A stretch of DNA of 64,000 nt, taken from the NCBI GenBank assembly GCA_964036315.1, contig OZ038492.1, forward strand, positions 33,005,783 to 33,069,782, given 5' to 3'. Every line of letters begins with the position of its first letter. Positions within the stretch are counted from its first letter, which is position 1. This DNA is from Acanthosepion esculentum. Its lineage: Eukaryota; Mollusca; Cephalopoda; Sepiida; Sepiidae. Below the pieces are notes generated by a model, which worked only from the letters and a program-made list of their open reading frames with translations, made no database searches and was not told where the DNA came from. The position numbers and the translations under genes are program-made. Positions 11,179 to 22,289 of this stretch are shown one piece after another.

Positions 11179-11717
11179 CTAGCTTAAAAGCTGCCCTATC
11201 AGGTAGCATTTAAGCAAACTTCTGCAGAGTGCTCCTGATTGGGATTTCATGCAATAGGTAGAGAGTAGATGCAATAGGTAACAATAAACTGCAGAAGAAC
11301 TCAAAATTGATCACTGCATTAATATTTAAGCTTACCTTTTCAATGATAATTTTTCTGCCGCCACTTAATTTGAAGACAATTTGATGTACATAGATCCTTA
11401 CTTTCTGTGCAAACAATTTTTATTTCATAGGTGACTTTTTCTGGATTTTGCAATTAATTTTGATTATTCCTAAATTTACTTCCTAAATTGTAGAAATTAT
11501 CGTACAAAAAAAATTTGTTGCAAAAAACTGCTGAAAGGAATCGCAGTAATGAAAATTGGGAATCCAAAATTTGAGGATTGCAGGTCCAGATCTGACCCAG
11601 AACATTTTTAATTTGCTCACAGAGTCAGTCTGATTCTAAAATGGTATGTTTGGCTATGGCCTCTAGTAGTAAAGTTGAAAAGGTGTGACACACTGACATT
11701 TGCACTTATTACATAGA
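11179..11717 (-). mobile_element. Helitron-like element, copy 2
   Basis: In minus sense it starts TCTATGTAATAAGTG (11717) and ends TTTTAAGCTAG (11179), followed by T and preceded by A, the expected Helitron A/T target context. The 3' hairpin GCTACC...GGGCAGC is kept. It contains a stretch homologous to the 21.5-kb copy (GTTCTTCTGCAGTTTATTGT in minus sense) but no open frame. Confidence 0.55.
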
Positions 11718-12001
11718 TAAGCATCATCCATTTTCTGCATGTTATTTTATAAAATAAAAGCTTCAAATGGGGTTCATTTCAAGAAATCTTTGGTCATTAT
11801 ATAAGTAGACTAGTCCACTAGTTCATGAAAAAATAGGGAGAAATCTTTTTGTAGATTAGCATTCATTAAACCTCCTCAAGCCGTGATATTTGTCAGAATT
11901 TGAATATATTGACCTTTTCTCTCTCTATTGATTTAGAAGTGTGCTCCTGTTCATAATATCTAGACAATGTCAGATTGTTCCCTGGCATTTAGAGTTATCT
12001 A

Positions 12002-12008
12002 TATGCTG

Positions 12009-12040
<32 letters not shown>
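12002..12040. repeat. Poly(T) tract
   Basis: A run of 30 T bases, possibly the poly(A) tail of a minus-strand retroelement. The LINE tail at 12250-12617 lies on its far side. Confidence 0.7.
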
Positions 12041-12046
<6 letters not shown>

Positions 12047-12249
12047 GTCATGTCTTTAAAATGTGTGTCTTTTATACTTTTATGTAAAATTTTTGTTCTT
12101 TTAATTTAAAATGTGGCACTATTTTAAAAATGTATACATATGTTTATTTAATGGCAAAATTTTTTGAAATTTCGTTAAACAATTGATGCTTTAAAATACT
12201 TTCTTTAAAATATGTATATGTTCTTCATTTAAAATGCTTCTGAAAAATT

Positions 12250-12617
12250 GAAAAGTCTCTTCATACACAGATGGCAATGACATAAGCAGTTTCAAACTTA
12301 GCAATTGTAAACAAATAACTAAGTCCTCTTTCTGTGTTGCGTTCCTTCAGGATGTTAGCAATCATGGTTCTTTCCAACTTCACATTCTTTGTACCTCTTA
12401 GTAAAATCTGTATTTTTGCTATCTCCTCTAATTCTTGTTTTGCCAACTATTTACAAAAGTTCATTAGGTTATGTACTGCTTTCCTCTTGCCTTCACTAGG
12501 TACTATGAGTATCAAATTTTCTAAGCCCCCTTCCTCATGTGCCCTAGAAATTTCAAGTGTCCTTTTTGTTTCCGATTTCCCTAAAATTTGGTTGTTGCTC
12601 ATATGTTAAGTCCATGG
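12250..12617 (-). pseudogene. LINE ORF2 C-terminal fragment (second LINE lineage)
   Basis: Minus-strand translation gives FLGHMRKGGLENLIL, then EGKRK, and further down LERTMIANILKERNTE before the stop near 12264. This GHxxR...EGKR...W/LRxMIANVL layout is typical of the C-terminus of non-LTR retrotransposon ORF2 in an L1/RTE-like group, distinct from the jockey-like LINEs here. Related fragments are at 44935-45130 and 63120-63330. One frameshift is visible near 12525. Confidence 0.7.
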
Positions 12618-12619
12618 TA

Positions 12620-12925
12620 CAGGAGGTTCTCAGTTTGTTGGACTCAACATACGACATTTCATGATTACGGTGCCATCTCCCATAATATGTCCTCACATGT
12701 TGCTATATGAGGAAGATGTTGTTTCTTCACCATCTGTATGCTATATTGGATTGTGCTACATTCGCTATCTTTCATTTGTGTCATTTTTGGAAATTTTTTG
12801 CCCTTCACTATGGCTACCAAGTGTAAGGCATATTCATGAATGTAGGCGAGTTCTGAATTATGTCGAAAATCAGGTTATGTCATGCTGTAAGAATAGATCT
12901 CCATCATAAGTCGAGGATCGCCCTG
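12620..12925. mobile_element. pogo/Tigger-type MITE
   Basis: The left end is CAGGAGGTTCTCAGTTTG and the right end in reverse is CAGGGCGATCCTCGACTTAT. TA duplications are at 12618-12619 and 12926-12927. The CAGGnGGTnCTCGACTTA type of terminus is characteristic of pogo/Tigger elements. The open frame inside it is spurious. Confidence 0.75.
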
Positions 12926-12929
12926 TATT

Positions 12930-13595
12930 CTCAGCATCAACCAATAACTCTTTAAAAAGTTAGGGATCGATTTTATACTTTATCTAGATTAGGAGCAAGA
13001 TCACTTCTAAAATGATAATCATTCAATTTTTATTTCATTCTGACAAGTGTCATAATTTAAGGAATGGTCTAAAGAATGCTAATCTACAAAAATTATTCCC
13101 CCCCAAAACAGTTTTGTTTATTTCTTTTACAACTGCATCAGACTATTTCAGCAATACCGAGTTTTGTTTATAGATATATAATTTAAGACAATGATGTTTT
13201 TGTTTTTGTTTTTTTTGTTTTTTTGACTTTTTTTTTTTTTTTGTTTTTTTTACCCTGTCAGGTTTCAGAATTGATATTTAAGATTTTATAACTTACAATT
13301 ATACTTTGAACTTTTTGTAAGTGGAACAACTTTCCTTTTGCACTTCATTCTTAACAACTGTGACTTTTTAATCTTAAGGTAAAAAAGGCAACAAAAATAC
13401 TTAGCTTCATGCTGATGGTATTTGTGCAAATATTGCACCTTTCACTTTCCTTTGTCTAATCACCTGCTGTCTTAGTTGTGTGTAAATAAGCCAATAAATG
13501 TTTTATTAGCAATTTTTATAACCGAGGTACTCAGAAGGAAAACTGCAAGAACTCCTAGACAAAGTAATTAAAAGAACATTTAAAAAGGAAAAAAA
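12930..13595. other. No gene seen; T-rich
   Basis: Contains a T-rich block at 13197-13252 and AT-rich filler. No frame, RNA fold or terminal repeat could be supported. Confidence 0.6.
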
Positions 13596-13599
13596 AGGG

Positions 13600-14760
13600 G
13601 GGGAAAAAAAAAGACTCTTAACTATAAGATGACAATGTTTCAATATTCTTGTATTGTTTCAAACTATTGTTCTCATCTTGGTTGATATAGATGTTATTAT
13701 AGACACCATGTTTTGACCAAGTACCCTTTGGTCATCATCAGGTGTCCATTGATTGATTGGATGATATACATTAGAAATTAAATACTAATTTATGAAAAGT
13801 GGTATAAACCTGCCATCATAACCAAATGTCAATGACGTTGAATATAAGTCTACAAAAGCACACCACTAATGTCCTTTGGGACAGTGGGGCATAGTGGATA
13901 AAGGAGTTGGTTATACATGTCTTACTGTCATCTAGTGGTTCAATCCTTGGCTCTAGTAATGACACACTAGTTCAGCAGGAACAAACAACTGATATCACAG
14001 TGACAAAATATCATAATCAACAATTACTCATCTCGGAAATTAAATACTAAGAAGGAAAACTGCAAGAACTAGATAAAGTAGTTAGAAAAACGAATAAAGG
14101 ACTAACTATAACTGCTCAGGTGCATTTATGCATTTGTTCTTCAATACCCACAAAGTCAATTTTGTGGTTTTATACAGCAACTATGCTAAGCAGACCTTAG
14201 TTACCACATTTTAGTAGTTGACCACATTGCATATTTTACATATTTTCTGGATTAAAAAAATAAAATTAGTTTTATAAATTTAAATAAAATTACAAATATT
14301 TTTCTATGAAGATCTGCTCGGTTATTGCTCGCCGCCTTTCCACGGGAGTCCAAGTACACTGGCTTGGGGAACTTGAACTTAGTATAACTATGATCCACTA
14401 GGTTATCCTTCCATGGGACAATTCTCTGTGGAAAACTTGGAGCTATAAACCTAACCTGCCTGCTGATGAGTGTTGCTATTTGTCATGCTTGACTGCACTC
14501 ACTAAAGCTTCTCTTTTGTTACAGCTGCTGCTACTGAAAACCTGCTGCCATTTGTCTTTACTACCCTTGTAGAATAAATAAAGGCTTAAGTTCAAAATTC
14601 TCTGAAGGTTACCCAGACCAATGTACAGCTGATGAAAACCAAATGGTACATCAGCCAAAAGGTTGTGATAACAAAAATGACGGGGACAATAGTGCACATG
14701 TAAATAAGGATAATTCCTTATCCTTGAAATTCAGACAAAAATTATGATTTGGATCCTTGA
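13600..14760. repeat. Cluster of decayed tRNA-related SINE/foldback copies
   Basis: Two or more diverged units are visible. A tRNA-like segment at 13890-13960 has GGGGCATAGTGGATAAAGG and GTGGTTCAATCC. Another, on the minus strand at 14340-14420, has GATAACCTAGTGGATCA and AAGTTCAAGTTCC. The right end near 14640-14740 repeats the 4130-4570 element (GGTTGTGATAACA, GGGACAATAGTGCACATGTAA). Borders are uncertain. Confidence 0.5.
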
Positions 14761-15003
14761 CTGAAAGAATTACGGACCGACCCAAGAGGATCATGTGAAA
14801 AGGGAGGGGTGCAAAAAACAGGGTCAATTGAACTCTTCACTTTACAAAAAATAATTGCTATTATCTTTTATGCAGAACTTTTTGGCTTCTATGATAAAAT
14901 GATCCTTTGTTTACTCTGAAAAAAAAGTAAAAATAAAAATGGCTTTTCTTTTCTGGCTATGAGTAAGAGCCAAGATCACACATACATCCTAAGATATAGG
15001 GAA

Positions 15004-15008
<5 letters not shown>

Positions 15009-15044
<36 letters not shown>
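15009..15044. repeat. (TA)n microsatellite
   Basis: TA tract directly before the hammerhead-bearing element. Confidence 0.95.
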
Positions 15045-15046
<2 letters not shown>

Positions 15047-15050
<4 letters not shown>

Positions 15051-15398
15051 TTAATTCATTGAGTCTGAAAGAAACCTCAACAGAATGCAGAAAGCACTGG
15101 ATGGCCGTTTCGTCCTATATTTGGGACTCATCAGCAGTGCGCATCCACTACCGAGAATTGAAACCCGGACAGTTAGGTTATGAAGCAAACATCATACCAA
15201 CTGTTCAATGGGCCTCGGTGACGAAGGGGTAGCAAATCAGACTCAATATAGCACCGCTCGCTCACATATTCCGTGGTGGAACTCAACCGAAATTCTCTGT
15301 AATCATAGGACTGTGCCCCTGGAAGCCACGACTACTATCACCAAGCCGCTCAAACTGAAGCATTAGAAAGACTTTCAGACTCGATGAATTACTTAATT
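15047..15398 (-). mobile_element. SINE-like element with hammerhead and terminal inverted repeats
   Basis: The ends are inverted: ATTCATTGAGTCTGAAAG near 15053 and CTTTCAGACTCGATGAAT near 15371-15388. On the minus strand a tRNA-like segment reads TTGGTATGATGTTTGC, CTTCATAACC (CAT in anticodon position) and GGGTTTCAATTC, and the hammerhead lies downstream of it. A non-autonomous retrotransposon is inferred; a retrozyme-like unit is the closest known idea. Confidence 0.6.
15094..15140 (-). ncRNA. Hammerhead ribozyme, canonical core
   Basis: On the minus strand: stem I strand GCACUG (15140-15135), CUGAUGA (15134-15128), stem II GUCC/GGAC around CAAAUAUA, GAAA (15111-15108), short self-complementary ACGGCCAU, cleavage triplet AUC ending at 15100, then stem I strand CAGUGC (15099-15094), which pairs perfectly over 6 bp. 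All conserved core bases are present. Stem III is too short for one molecule, so a dimeric fold or weak cleavage is likely. This is the best ribozyme candidate in the window. Confidence 0.82.
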
Positions 15399-15479
15399 AT
15401 AATTATCAAATCCTCCTAACAATTTCTATCATATGTATATCATTGCTTGATCTAGCTTCTAATGCTTCAATGTGAGATT

Positions 15480-16970
15480 ACTACAGAATTTTTTAAAATG
15501 AAAAATCTTTCTTGAACCTTTTATTTTAGTTTTCTATTCAAGTTAATAGATTAAATTTAATTCCAATAAACAAAATACTGGAAGTAGTATTATTTTTTTT
15601 TTTTTAAATAGCCAATTAGCACCCTTCTTTTAGTTGTCTTTCATTGCAATATTATTTATTACTATTAATATTTATTTTTATTAAAAAATCTTCCAAAAAT
15701 AAGAAAAAATACTTTTCTGAAACTTTGAGGAATATTAGCTGATTTAAAGTATAATTAATCTGATTGGAAACAAATATTATTTACTTTAAGTTTAAAATAT
15801 TGCGGAAATTCATTTTTTTGACACTGTTAGCTGTTTGTTTAAGCTTTTGACAACTTGATTTTTATTTAATGTTGTTCTATAGAAGCTTTAGCCATAAAAT
15901 ATAATTGAATATTTCACTTTTCATATATAATTTTTAAGTACTTGGTAATCTAAAAAATTTAAGAAAATATTCCCTGTAATCTAATGTTTTATTGAATTTT
16001 AGATACTTTCTTGCTTTAAATTTACTATAGTTATTGCTCTTATTTTATGATAATGTCATGTCTGTATCAACAAAAATCAGCATGTTTATACATGTACAAA
16101 AAAATTCAAAATTCTTTTAAAAATATGGTGTTTGATGATTTGTACTTAGCTTTTCCATTCATGATTAGTAAATACAGTTTCTACTTAATAATAATATTAA
16201 TAATAATAATATCATCTAAAAGTGGTCAGATTAATACAGAATTTTAAAAGATTTAAAACAAATTATTCTAATTAAATTTTTTTAAAAATGAAGACAATTC
16301 TTGTAAAAATTCATTATTCACCAAAAAAAAATTCTTCATAAGACAATAGTGTCCTTAATATTTATTTTATTTATAAAAGTGATTAAAAGTTTTTCTAATG
16401 AAATAGTCATAGTTTTATTGCATTTTCTATTTTACAATTCAGAGCAGATTTTCAGTAAATGGTGTTTCTGTTTAACAAAAACAAATTGATGATTTAAATT
16501 CTTAAAGGAATCCTGCTTTTGACTAATAAATATGAAGAGGGTGGAATTTTAATTTCTTGAAATTTTGTAAATTTAAGTGGAGGTAAACATGTAAAAAAAA
16601 AAAAAAAAAATCAAAAATAATTTAATTCATTTGTAAATAAGTCTTGAAATTTAATTAAAATCTCATAATTATTTGATTTTTGCAAGAATTTCCAAAACAG
16701 TTTTTTTTGTTTTTTGTTTTTTTAATACTACAAAAAGATGCTACATTTTCCATACTAATCTTTGCCCCCCCCCCCTCTCCCTTTGACACAAAGAAAACAA
16801 GATTTTTAACAAAAATTTTGAATGTGCTAGAAAGGATTAAGAAATTTAATAAAATAATCAAAAATTACTTTGGTCTTTCATTTTAATAACAAACATTTTA
16901 ACAATAAAACTTTGTTTTTATCAAGTTTGACACTGTTGTCCATCATAGCATGCTCTTTATTTTTTTTATT
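15480..16970 (+). repeat. Unclassified 1.5-kb dispersed repeat, copy 1
   Basis: Collinear similarity to 29310-30790 is visible in many blocks: AAATCTTTCTTGAA, GATTAAATTTAAT, AACAAAATACT, TCAG.GCATGTTT.TACA, TTCAGAGCAGATTTT against TTCAGAACAGATTTT, and AAAACTTT..TT.AT near the end. No ORF above background and no clear termini. It could be the untranslated or decayed body of a large element. Confidence 0.6.
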
Positions 16971-16984
16971 TTTTGAAAATTTTT

Positions 16985-17035
16985 TTGATTTTTTTTTAAA
17001 GATTTTTTTTTTTTTTTTTTTAAATATGGAAAATA

Positions 17036-17075
<40 letters not shown>
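16985..17075. repeat. T-rich and (GT)n/(TA)n low-complexity block
   Basis: Poly(T) at 17004-17022 is followed by (GT)n at 17038-17067 and a short TA run. The overlapping open frames on both strands come from this composition. Confidence 0.9.
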
Positions 17076-17076
<1 letters not shown>

Positions 17077-17099
17077 AACTCCACATCTGCAGCTTCTCT

Positions 17100-17175
17100 T
17101 TAAACATAGCTTGTCTCACTAGATGAATTACAACTGAACAGTGAGTTTGATCCTCACCATGTGCCCCATATTTTC
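17100..17175 (+). repeat. tRNA-like SINE fragment
   Basis: An A-box-like CATAGCTTGTCTCACTAGA and a B-box-like GTGAGTTTGATCC are spaced as in a tRNA head. No tail is recognisable. Confidence 0.45.
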
Positions 17176-17516
17176 TGCCTTGTGCCATATCTAAACTACG
17201 CTTAGTAAATTATTTTTATATTTTTAAAGAAAGGGGTGAATTTTCATTCATTCATGATTCAAACCTGCATTCTCCTTGGAGAACCCATCATTGGATCTAA
17301 CATGCTTTGGACTTTTTGAGCGTAGAATGTGTTGATGATCAAGCAAAGTTAAATGGTGCCTTTGAACACAGATTTTTCTCTGACTCTTGAAATAGACGTA
17401 CCTGCTCAGTTTCATATCCTAACATTTCTAAAGAAAGGGATTTTTTTTTTTTTTTTATTAATCTTACAAATTTTATTACTTAAATGTTAATTTTAGCTTT
17501 TACTCAAATACAAGTA

Positions 17517-19236
17517 TGTGACGACCGACCCCTGGCAGCGCAATCCTGCAGTCACGGCACCAATATGTGACACCCGAAGCAACTGCTTTGATCTCAATTC
17601 AACCTACCCACGTTGTGATTTGATCTTAGGTTGACTAGATCAATCAAACGTCGGGCCGTAGTGCCAGCTGAATCCAGGTCAAGGTGATACTGCACAAAAA
17701 ATGTAGAAAAACAAAAACACAAAGAACAACTTCAAGGCGAGCAACTGGTTAGGAACAGTGATTAATTTTATGTCAGTTTGTTGAGTTACAGGAGTGCGTC
17801 TCTCTCTTTCTCTCCCAGCCCAAAAAATGTGGATTGTAACACTTTTGCGTTCTTAGCGAGCTCTGGATATCTGGGTTGTTTTTCAATAAAGTCGGCCCTG
17901 GTGGAAAATATAAGTCAGACTTCTATAATTTGTTCTTGGTTAGAAGTCTAAGTCGGAAGGCATGGATTCATGCGGTCACCTCTGCGAGGCGTTATCTTCC
18001 AAGTCCCCTGTCTCTTGGGCTCGACTGGACCTCTCTGACTGGAACTGAACTCTACTGCACTCTACTCAACTGCACTGTATTCTCTACTGCTAAAACGCTC
18101 GAAGACATTTGCTTATATAGACGCCTATCAAAACCCGGTGTGGGGTCGGACATGGTTTGGGTTCTTCGTTGATTTCAAATCCCCAATAAGGATTTTCTTT
18201 GTTTTCGGTCAGGAATATTTATCATTTTCCATTTTTGGAAATCTACCGCTCTTTGTCTAGAGAGGCTCCACCCCTTCTGCGAGGAAAGGTCGGAGGAGAG
18301 CCCTCTTCCTTCTCATACCGGCACCTTATACCAATCCTTTCGAGGGCTGTCAACAAAAATCTCCCTCCTTCTCATATCCTCATCTTCTGTGAGGAAAAGT
18401 CAGAGGAGAATTATCCTCCTAAGTTTAGCTTTTCTCACATTGATACCTCACACCAATCCTTCAAGTGGGTGTCAACCAGACCGCCTGTTTTATCATATTT
18501 TCATCCCTCCCACCACCTCAAGCCAGGTAGGTGTTTAGCTTACCCTGGAGGAAAAAAGAAGGGAAAGAAAAAAAAAATTAAAATTATTTTTATTTTTTTC
18601 TTTAAAAAAAAAACAATTAGACCTCCCAGAATTCTGTTGACAATCTTTTATCTTACCTTAGACATCTGGTAATTGCCAGGGCCTTTGCCACAATGCTTTA
18701 ATTATTCATTTACTCGTTAATTTGGGAAACCGTATCCACTTATGGACTAAAACTTGTTTTATCACAAGATGCCCGCCAGTTTGGCGACGAAAAATTCCGT
18801 TGCAAAAACAATATTTGTCTCAACCTGACTTCGATCAATGCTGCCCTCATTGATAATGAATTTCGTCAAATTCTTCCTTTAGTATTTTATTTTGTTAATC
18901 AACTTCCTTCCATGCCCCGCTGACCGACATTCACTAAGTGACCAACCCGTGGTTCTATCGGAGTATTATCCAATGCTGACAGCTGCACGCCCTTCTCCAA
19001 AAACCTGACTTATTCGCGAGAAAAGGGAAACAATAGGTCGTTAAATTCTTAATCGCATTTCAAAATAATAAAATAAAAAAATCTCCTTACCCATTCTTTG
19101 TTTGGGAAAATAACAAAACAAAAAGAATATCGCTCAGTATGCCTTTCATTCTATCTATTGGTTTAAGTAATCCCCGTAATTAACTTCCATGGTTAATTAA
19201 TTGGTCAACTAACTGCCGTTGCTAAATAGTGTTACA
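17517..19236 (+). mobile_element. Solo LTR, family A copy 2, TSD AGTA
   Basis: Begins TGTGACG (17517) and ends AGTGTTACA (19236). An exact AGTA duplication sits at 17513-17516 and 19237-19240. The TATA-like box CTTATATAG at 18112-18120 is followed by CCTATCAAAACCCGG, as in copy 3 (ACAAACCAAAACCCAG). The open frames at 17876-18172 and 18199-18672 lie inside the LTR and are not genes. The 3' end AACTTC.ATGGTTAATTA...GCTAAATAGTGT is shared with the other two copies. Confidence 0.85.
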
Positions 19237-19239
19237 AGT

Positions 19240-19827
19240 ATTCAATAAAATAAATTTTAAGTAATGAAATATATTTTCTATTTTGATTGTTTGTTTAATG
19301 GCATACCAACTCCTTATATTTTCATTTAATGTCAAAATTTAATTTTCTAGGGAGCATTAGTAATTTTTTTTTACAAAAAATGTATTGCTGTAAATTTTTT
19401 TTTTTTGCTTACAGAAATGTATTGCTGATAATTTTTTTTTCTTTTTTAACTATATAAATGTATTGCTTTTATTTTTACTATAAAATGTAGTGTTTTAACC
19501 CCAGTTTGGAGTTAAATATTTGCCCATAGCTTGGACCCTAACAGGTGATACCACTCCAGGTCAGGGTGGGCCTGGGAACAACAGCAATTAACAGGTGGTT
19601 CCATGCCCCTCAAAATCTTCCGAACAGAGGCTTTACTGCCAGATATAGTTTATCGTCATACCCAGGATGGTATTTTCTATATAAAATGTGTGTGTGTTTG
19701 TAGATTTTGAAATATTTGACTGAGGAATACTTGAGACCTCTCACAATACAATGCATGCTGAAAAGTTTTCAACTGAATACACTTTCCAAAATCTAACCTA
19801 ATATTAGAATCTATTTTTTAATTTTAA

Positions 19828-19860
<33 letters not shown>

Positions 19861-19975
19861 AAAAATAAACCAGAAACTTTTCAGTTCCACCTCCGTAGAT
19901 ATTGTTAAAAGGTATTTTAAATTTCTACCTTGTTTGAATTTAATCTTTTAAAGCATTATTTTGACATAATTTCAA

Positions 19976-19978
<3 letters not shown>
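19240..19978. other. No gene seen; one possible repeat block
   Basis: AT-rich with poly(T) at 19820-19852. A GC-richer block at 19500-19680 (CTAACAGGTGATACCACTCC; AACAGGTGGTTCCATGCCCC) looks like part of a dispersed repeat but has no second copy here. Confidence 0.5.

Positions 19979-20021
<43 letters not shown>
19979..20021. repeat. (TA)n microsatellite
   Basis: Pure TA tract of about 43 bp. Confidence 0.95.
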
Positions 20022-20026
<5 letters not shown>

Positions 20027-20677
20027 AATTTTCTTGACATTTCTCCAAATATGTAAACATGTGTGTTCATGCTTAAATCCTTTTGTCGTTATCAAAGAAG
20101 CTATATTTATGCTTCATTATTTACTTATTATTACCTACATTTTCTGTGAGTTTGTCTTTATTGTTTTTAATACCATGTATTCTTTGTCATGGTTCAAGTT
20201 GACTATCTCTTCCAGTCACATCGTGATAGCATTAACATAAAACCTTTAAAGCTCATTCCTGATACTGTTAGACTATGTTGTTTACTGAAGATTGAAAAAA
20301 AAATAATAAAACTAAACAATTTTTAAATACTGCGTGCCATTACCCACACCTTGCTGCATGTTTTTCTTCTTTTTCTTTGTTTTAAAGAAAATGCTGATTG
20401 ATTTTAAATCATTGTTATAATTTGTGGGGAAAATTGATGCATTTCAATATTACTCGATGATCTTGCTGATGTGACCTCCATCTTTCACAATAGACAATTG
20501 GAGTCTCATTGCCAACTGTGTAAACCACTTGATAGGATTGTCTGTTCACATGTGCAGTAAGATGCCCTCTTATTGCATGCCAAATTACATCATGACTATG
20601 CAACTTGTTCTGAAGATGTTCAAAATAACTAGATATTCTCAGAATGGACTGTACTGTGAAATTTATATCATATTCTT

Positions 20678-20680
<3 letters not shown>
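20022..20680. other. No gene seen
   Basis: Short open frames only. Nothing in them resembles a known family, and codon content is that of random AT-rich DNA. Confidence 0.6.

Positions 20681-20736
<56 letters not shown>
20681..20736. repeat. (TA)n microsatellite
   Basis: Pure TA tract of about 56 bp. It produces poly(IY) in overlapping frames on both strands. Confidence 0.95.
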
Positions 20737-20739
<3 letters not shown>

Positions 20740-20805
20740 ATCCACAGACAGACTGTTTTGTTGTATCACAGCTCATCTGTGTGGCTAGATATCCAATTGC
20801 TTCAA

Positions 20806-20872
20806 ACCAGGATCAAAACTCAATAGACTTAACATCAGTCAGGGACACTTACCCCTAGGCTATTGGTGCATG
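20806..20872 (-). repeat. tRNA-derived SINE head
   Basis: The minus strand reads CACCAATAGCCTAGGGGTAA (A-box region), CTGACTGATGTTAAG and GAGTTTTGATCCTGG (B box), spaced as in tRNA. The remainder, to about 21060, repeats CATCCACAGAC and CTCAATTC/CTCAATCA motifs. Decayed SINE. Confidence 0.55.
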
Positions 20873-21056
20873 GCAGAGAAAGGTAATATTTAATACATTA
20901 TATACATGATATATAAATGCCATACCAGGTGCTATAGTGCTCAATTCTTACAAAGAGCGATGCATTAAAGCAGCAGCAGTTGTTAAAAAATTGCCTTTGC
21001 TCCATAGTGCTCAATCAGCTGACGAGAGCATAGTCATCCACAGACTGTTTCACAGC

Positions 21057-21066
<10 letters not shown>

Positions 21067-21101
<35 letters not shown>
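21067..21101. repeat. (TA)n microsatellite
   Basis: TA tract preceded by (GT)4. Confidence 0.95.
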
Positions 21102-21106
<5 letters not shown>

Positions 21107-21516
21107 CGTGTGTGTGGGTTTGTAATTACTTCAAATATTATTTTAGTGGATATCGAATGTTTGAGTAGTGGCTGCATTTTTTTAAACAGTGTTTATTACA
21201 TCTGTCAGTACATTCAAGAAAACTTAAAGAAAGTTTGCTCTCTGGCATGGTTCAAAACTGTGTCCCCCCTTTGTAGGAGAAACCACTGTCTGATCCAGCA
21301 TGCTTTAGACTGCTTAGCCAGAGATCATCACAACCCAGCAAAGTTCTAGTTACCCTTTTAAGGAATGCCCCCACTTCAGATTTTTTTTCTCAAAAGCCCA
21401 TATCTGCTTGAGATTATTATAGACATTTGGATGTGGTTGTAATTTCTTATTAAGACTAAGTATATTATTCTGAATAATAATAGATGTTGGTGGATAATAT
21501 TCTATGCCTATTTTCT

Positions 21517-22168
21517 TCTATATAATAAATGTGAATGTCACTGTGACACCCTTTTTCAATTAAAGGGTCACAACTCTCTAACTTTCAATAGCTTCAATGT
21601 TACAGAAATTTTGGATTCCCAAGTTTTCATTCCTACAATTTTCCTTTTTCTTACATGTTACCACCACTTACTTTTTAGTTTTTATAACTTGGAAATAATC
21701 AAAATTAATTGCAAAATCCAGCAAAAGTCACCCATGAAATAAAAAATAATTGTTTGTACGGAAAGTAAGTATCTACGTACATCAAATTGTCTTTAAATTA
21801 AGTGGTGGCAGAAGAATTATCGTTGAACTTTTAAAAGGTAAGCTTAAATATTAATGCAGTACTTAAATGCAGCAATCAATTTTGAGTTCTTCTGTAGTTT
21901 ATTGTTGCCTGTTGCATTAGGCAGCAGTATGCCTCACAAAAAGAAACCTCCACCAACAGAGAAACAGATTATAAGCAAAAGAGCCAAGACTGCAGCGAGG
22001 CAAAGAAAGTCTCATGCAAATGAAACCCCAGATCAAACGGCAGAGAGGAGAGCTTCCAATGTTGAGAATATGCAAAGACTTAGGGAAACTCAAACTCCTA
22101 AACAAGCCAAAGGCCCAATCTGCAGGAGCTAGCTTAATTGCTACTCAATAGGGTGGCTTTTAAGCTAG
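21517..22168 (+). mobile_element. Helitron-like element, copy 3, with short ORF
   Basis: Begins TCTATATAATAAATG and ends TTTTAAGCTAG followed by T. The 3' hairpin is AGCTTAATTGCTACTC...GGGTGGCTTTTAAGCT. It is the longest of the three copies, and the extra sequence carries a basic ORF beginning MPHKKK at 21929. The other two copies are deletions of this layout. Confidence 0.6.
21929..22132 (+). CDS. Short basic protein resembling Helitron N-terminal region
   Basis: A 67-residue frame with very high Lys/Arg content. It starts MPHKKKPPPTEKQ and continues with SKRAKTAARQRKSH, ETPDQTAERRASN and MQRLRETQTPKQ. Spaced repeats of R...R.A..ETP(D/K)Q are common in the N-terminal part of animal Helitron Rep/helicase proteins and related mobile-element proteins. 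The ATG at 21929 is chosen because sequence upstream is shared non-coding repeat. No Rep or helicase motifs follow; the frame stops in the 3' terminal hairpin. It is best read as the 5' remnant of the autonomous element's gene. Whether it is ever translated is unknown. Confidence 0.45.
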   Translation: MPHKKKPPPTEKQIISKRAKTAARQRKSHANETPDQTAERRASNVENMQRLRETQTPKQAKGPICRS

Positions 22169-22289
22169 TCGATATATGTATTTATTAATAATAATAAATT
22201 GGATTTTTAATAAATTTTATTTTTTCTCCATGTTACTTCTGTGTTTAAATATGGGTTACTAAATTAAATTTTTACACTTGCCTTGATAA

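Noticed and set aside
12661..12909. 82-codon open frame as a small gene
   Set aside because: It lies wholly inside a pogo-type MITE with TA duplications.
16870..17188. Poly-F, poly-K and THTHTH open frames on both strands
   Set aside because: They are products of poly(T) and (GT)n tracts.
17876..18672. Two open frames of 98 and 157 codons as genes
   Set aside because: Both are inside a solo LTR, overlap its TATA region and show no domain.
21018..21062. Hammerhead starting CTGACGAGAGC
   Set aside because: No GAAA or pairing second half follows within a plausible distance.
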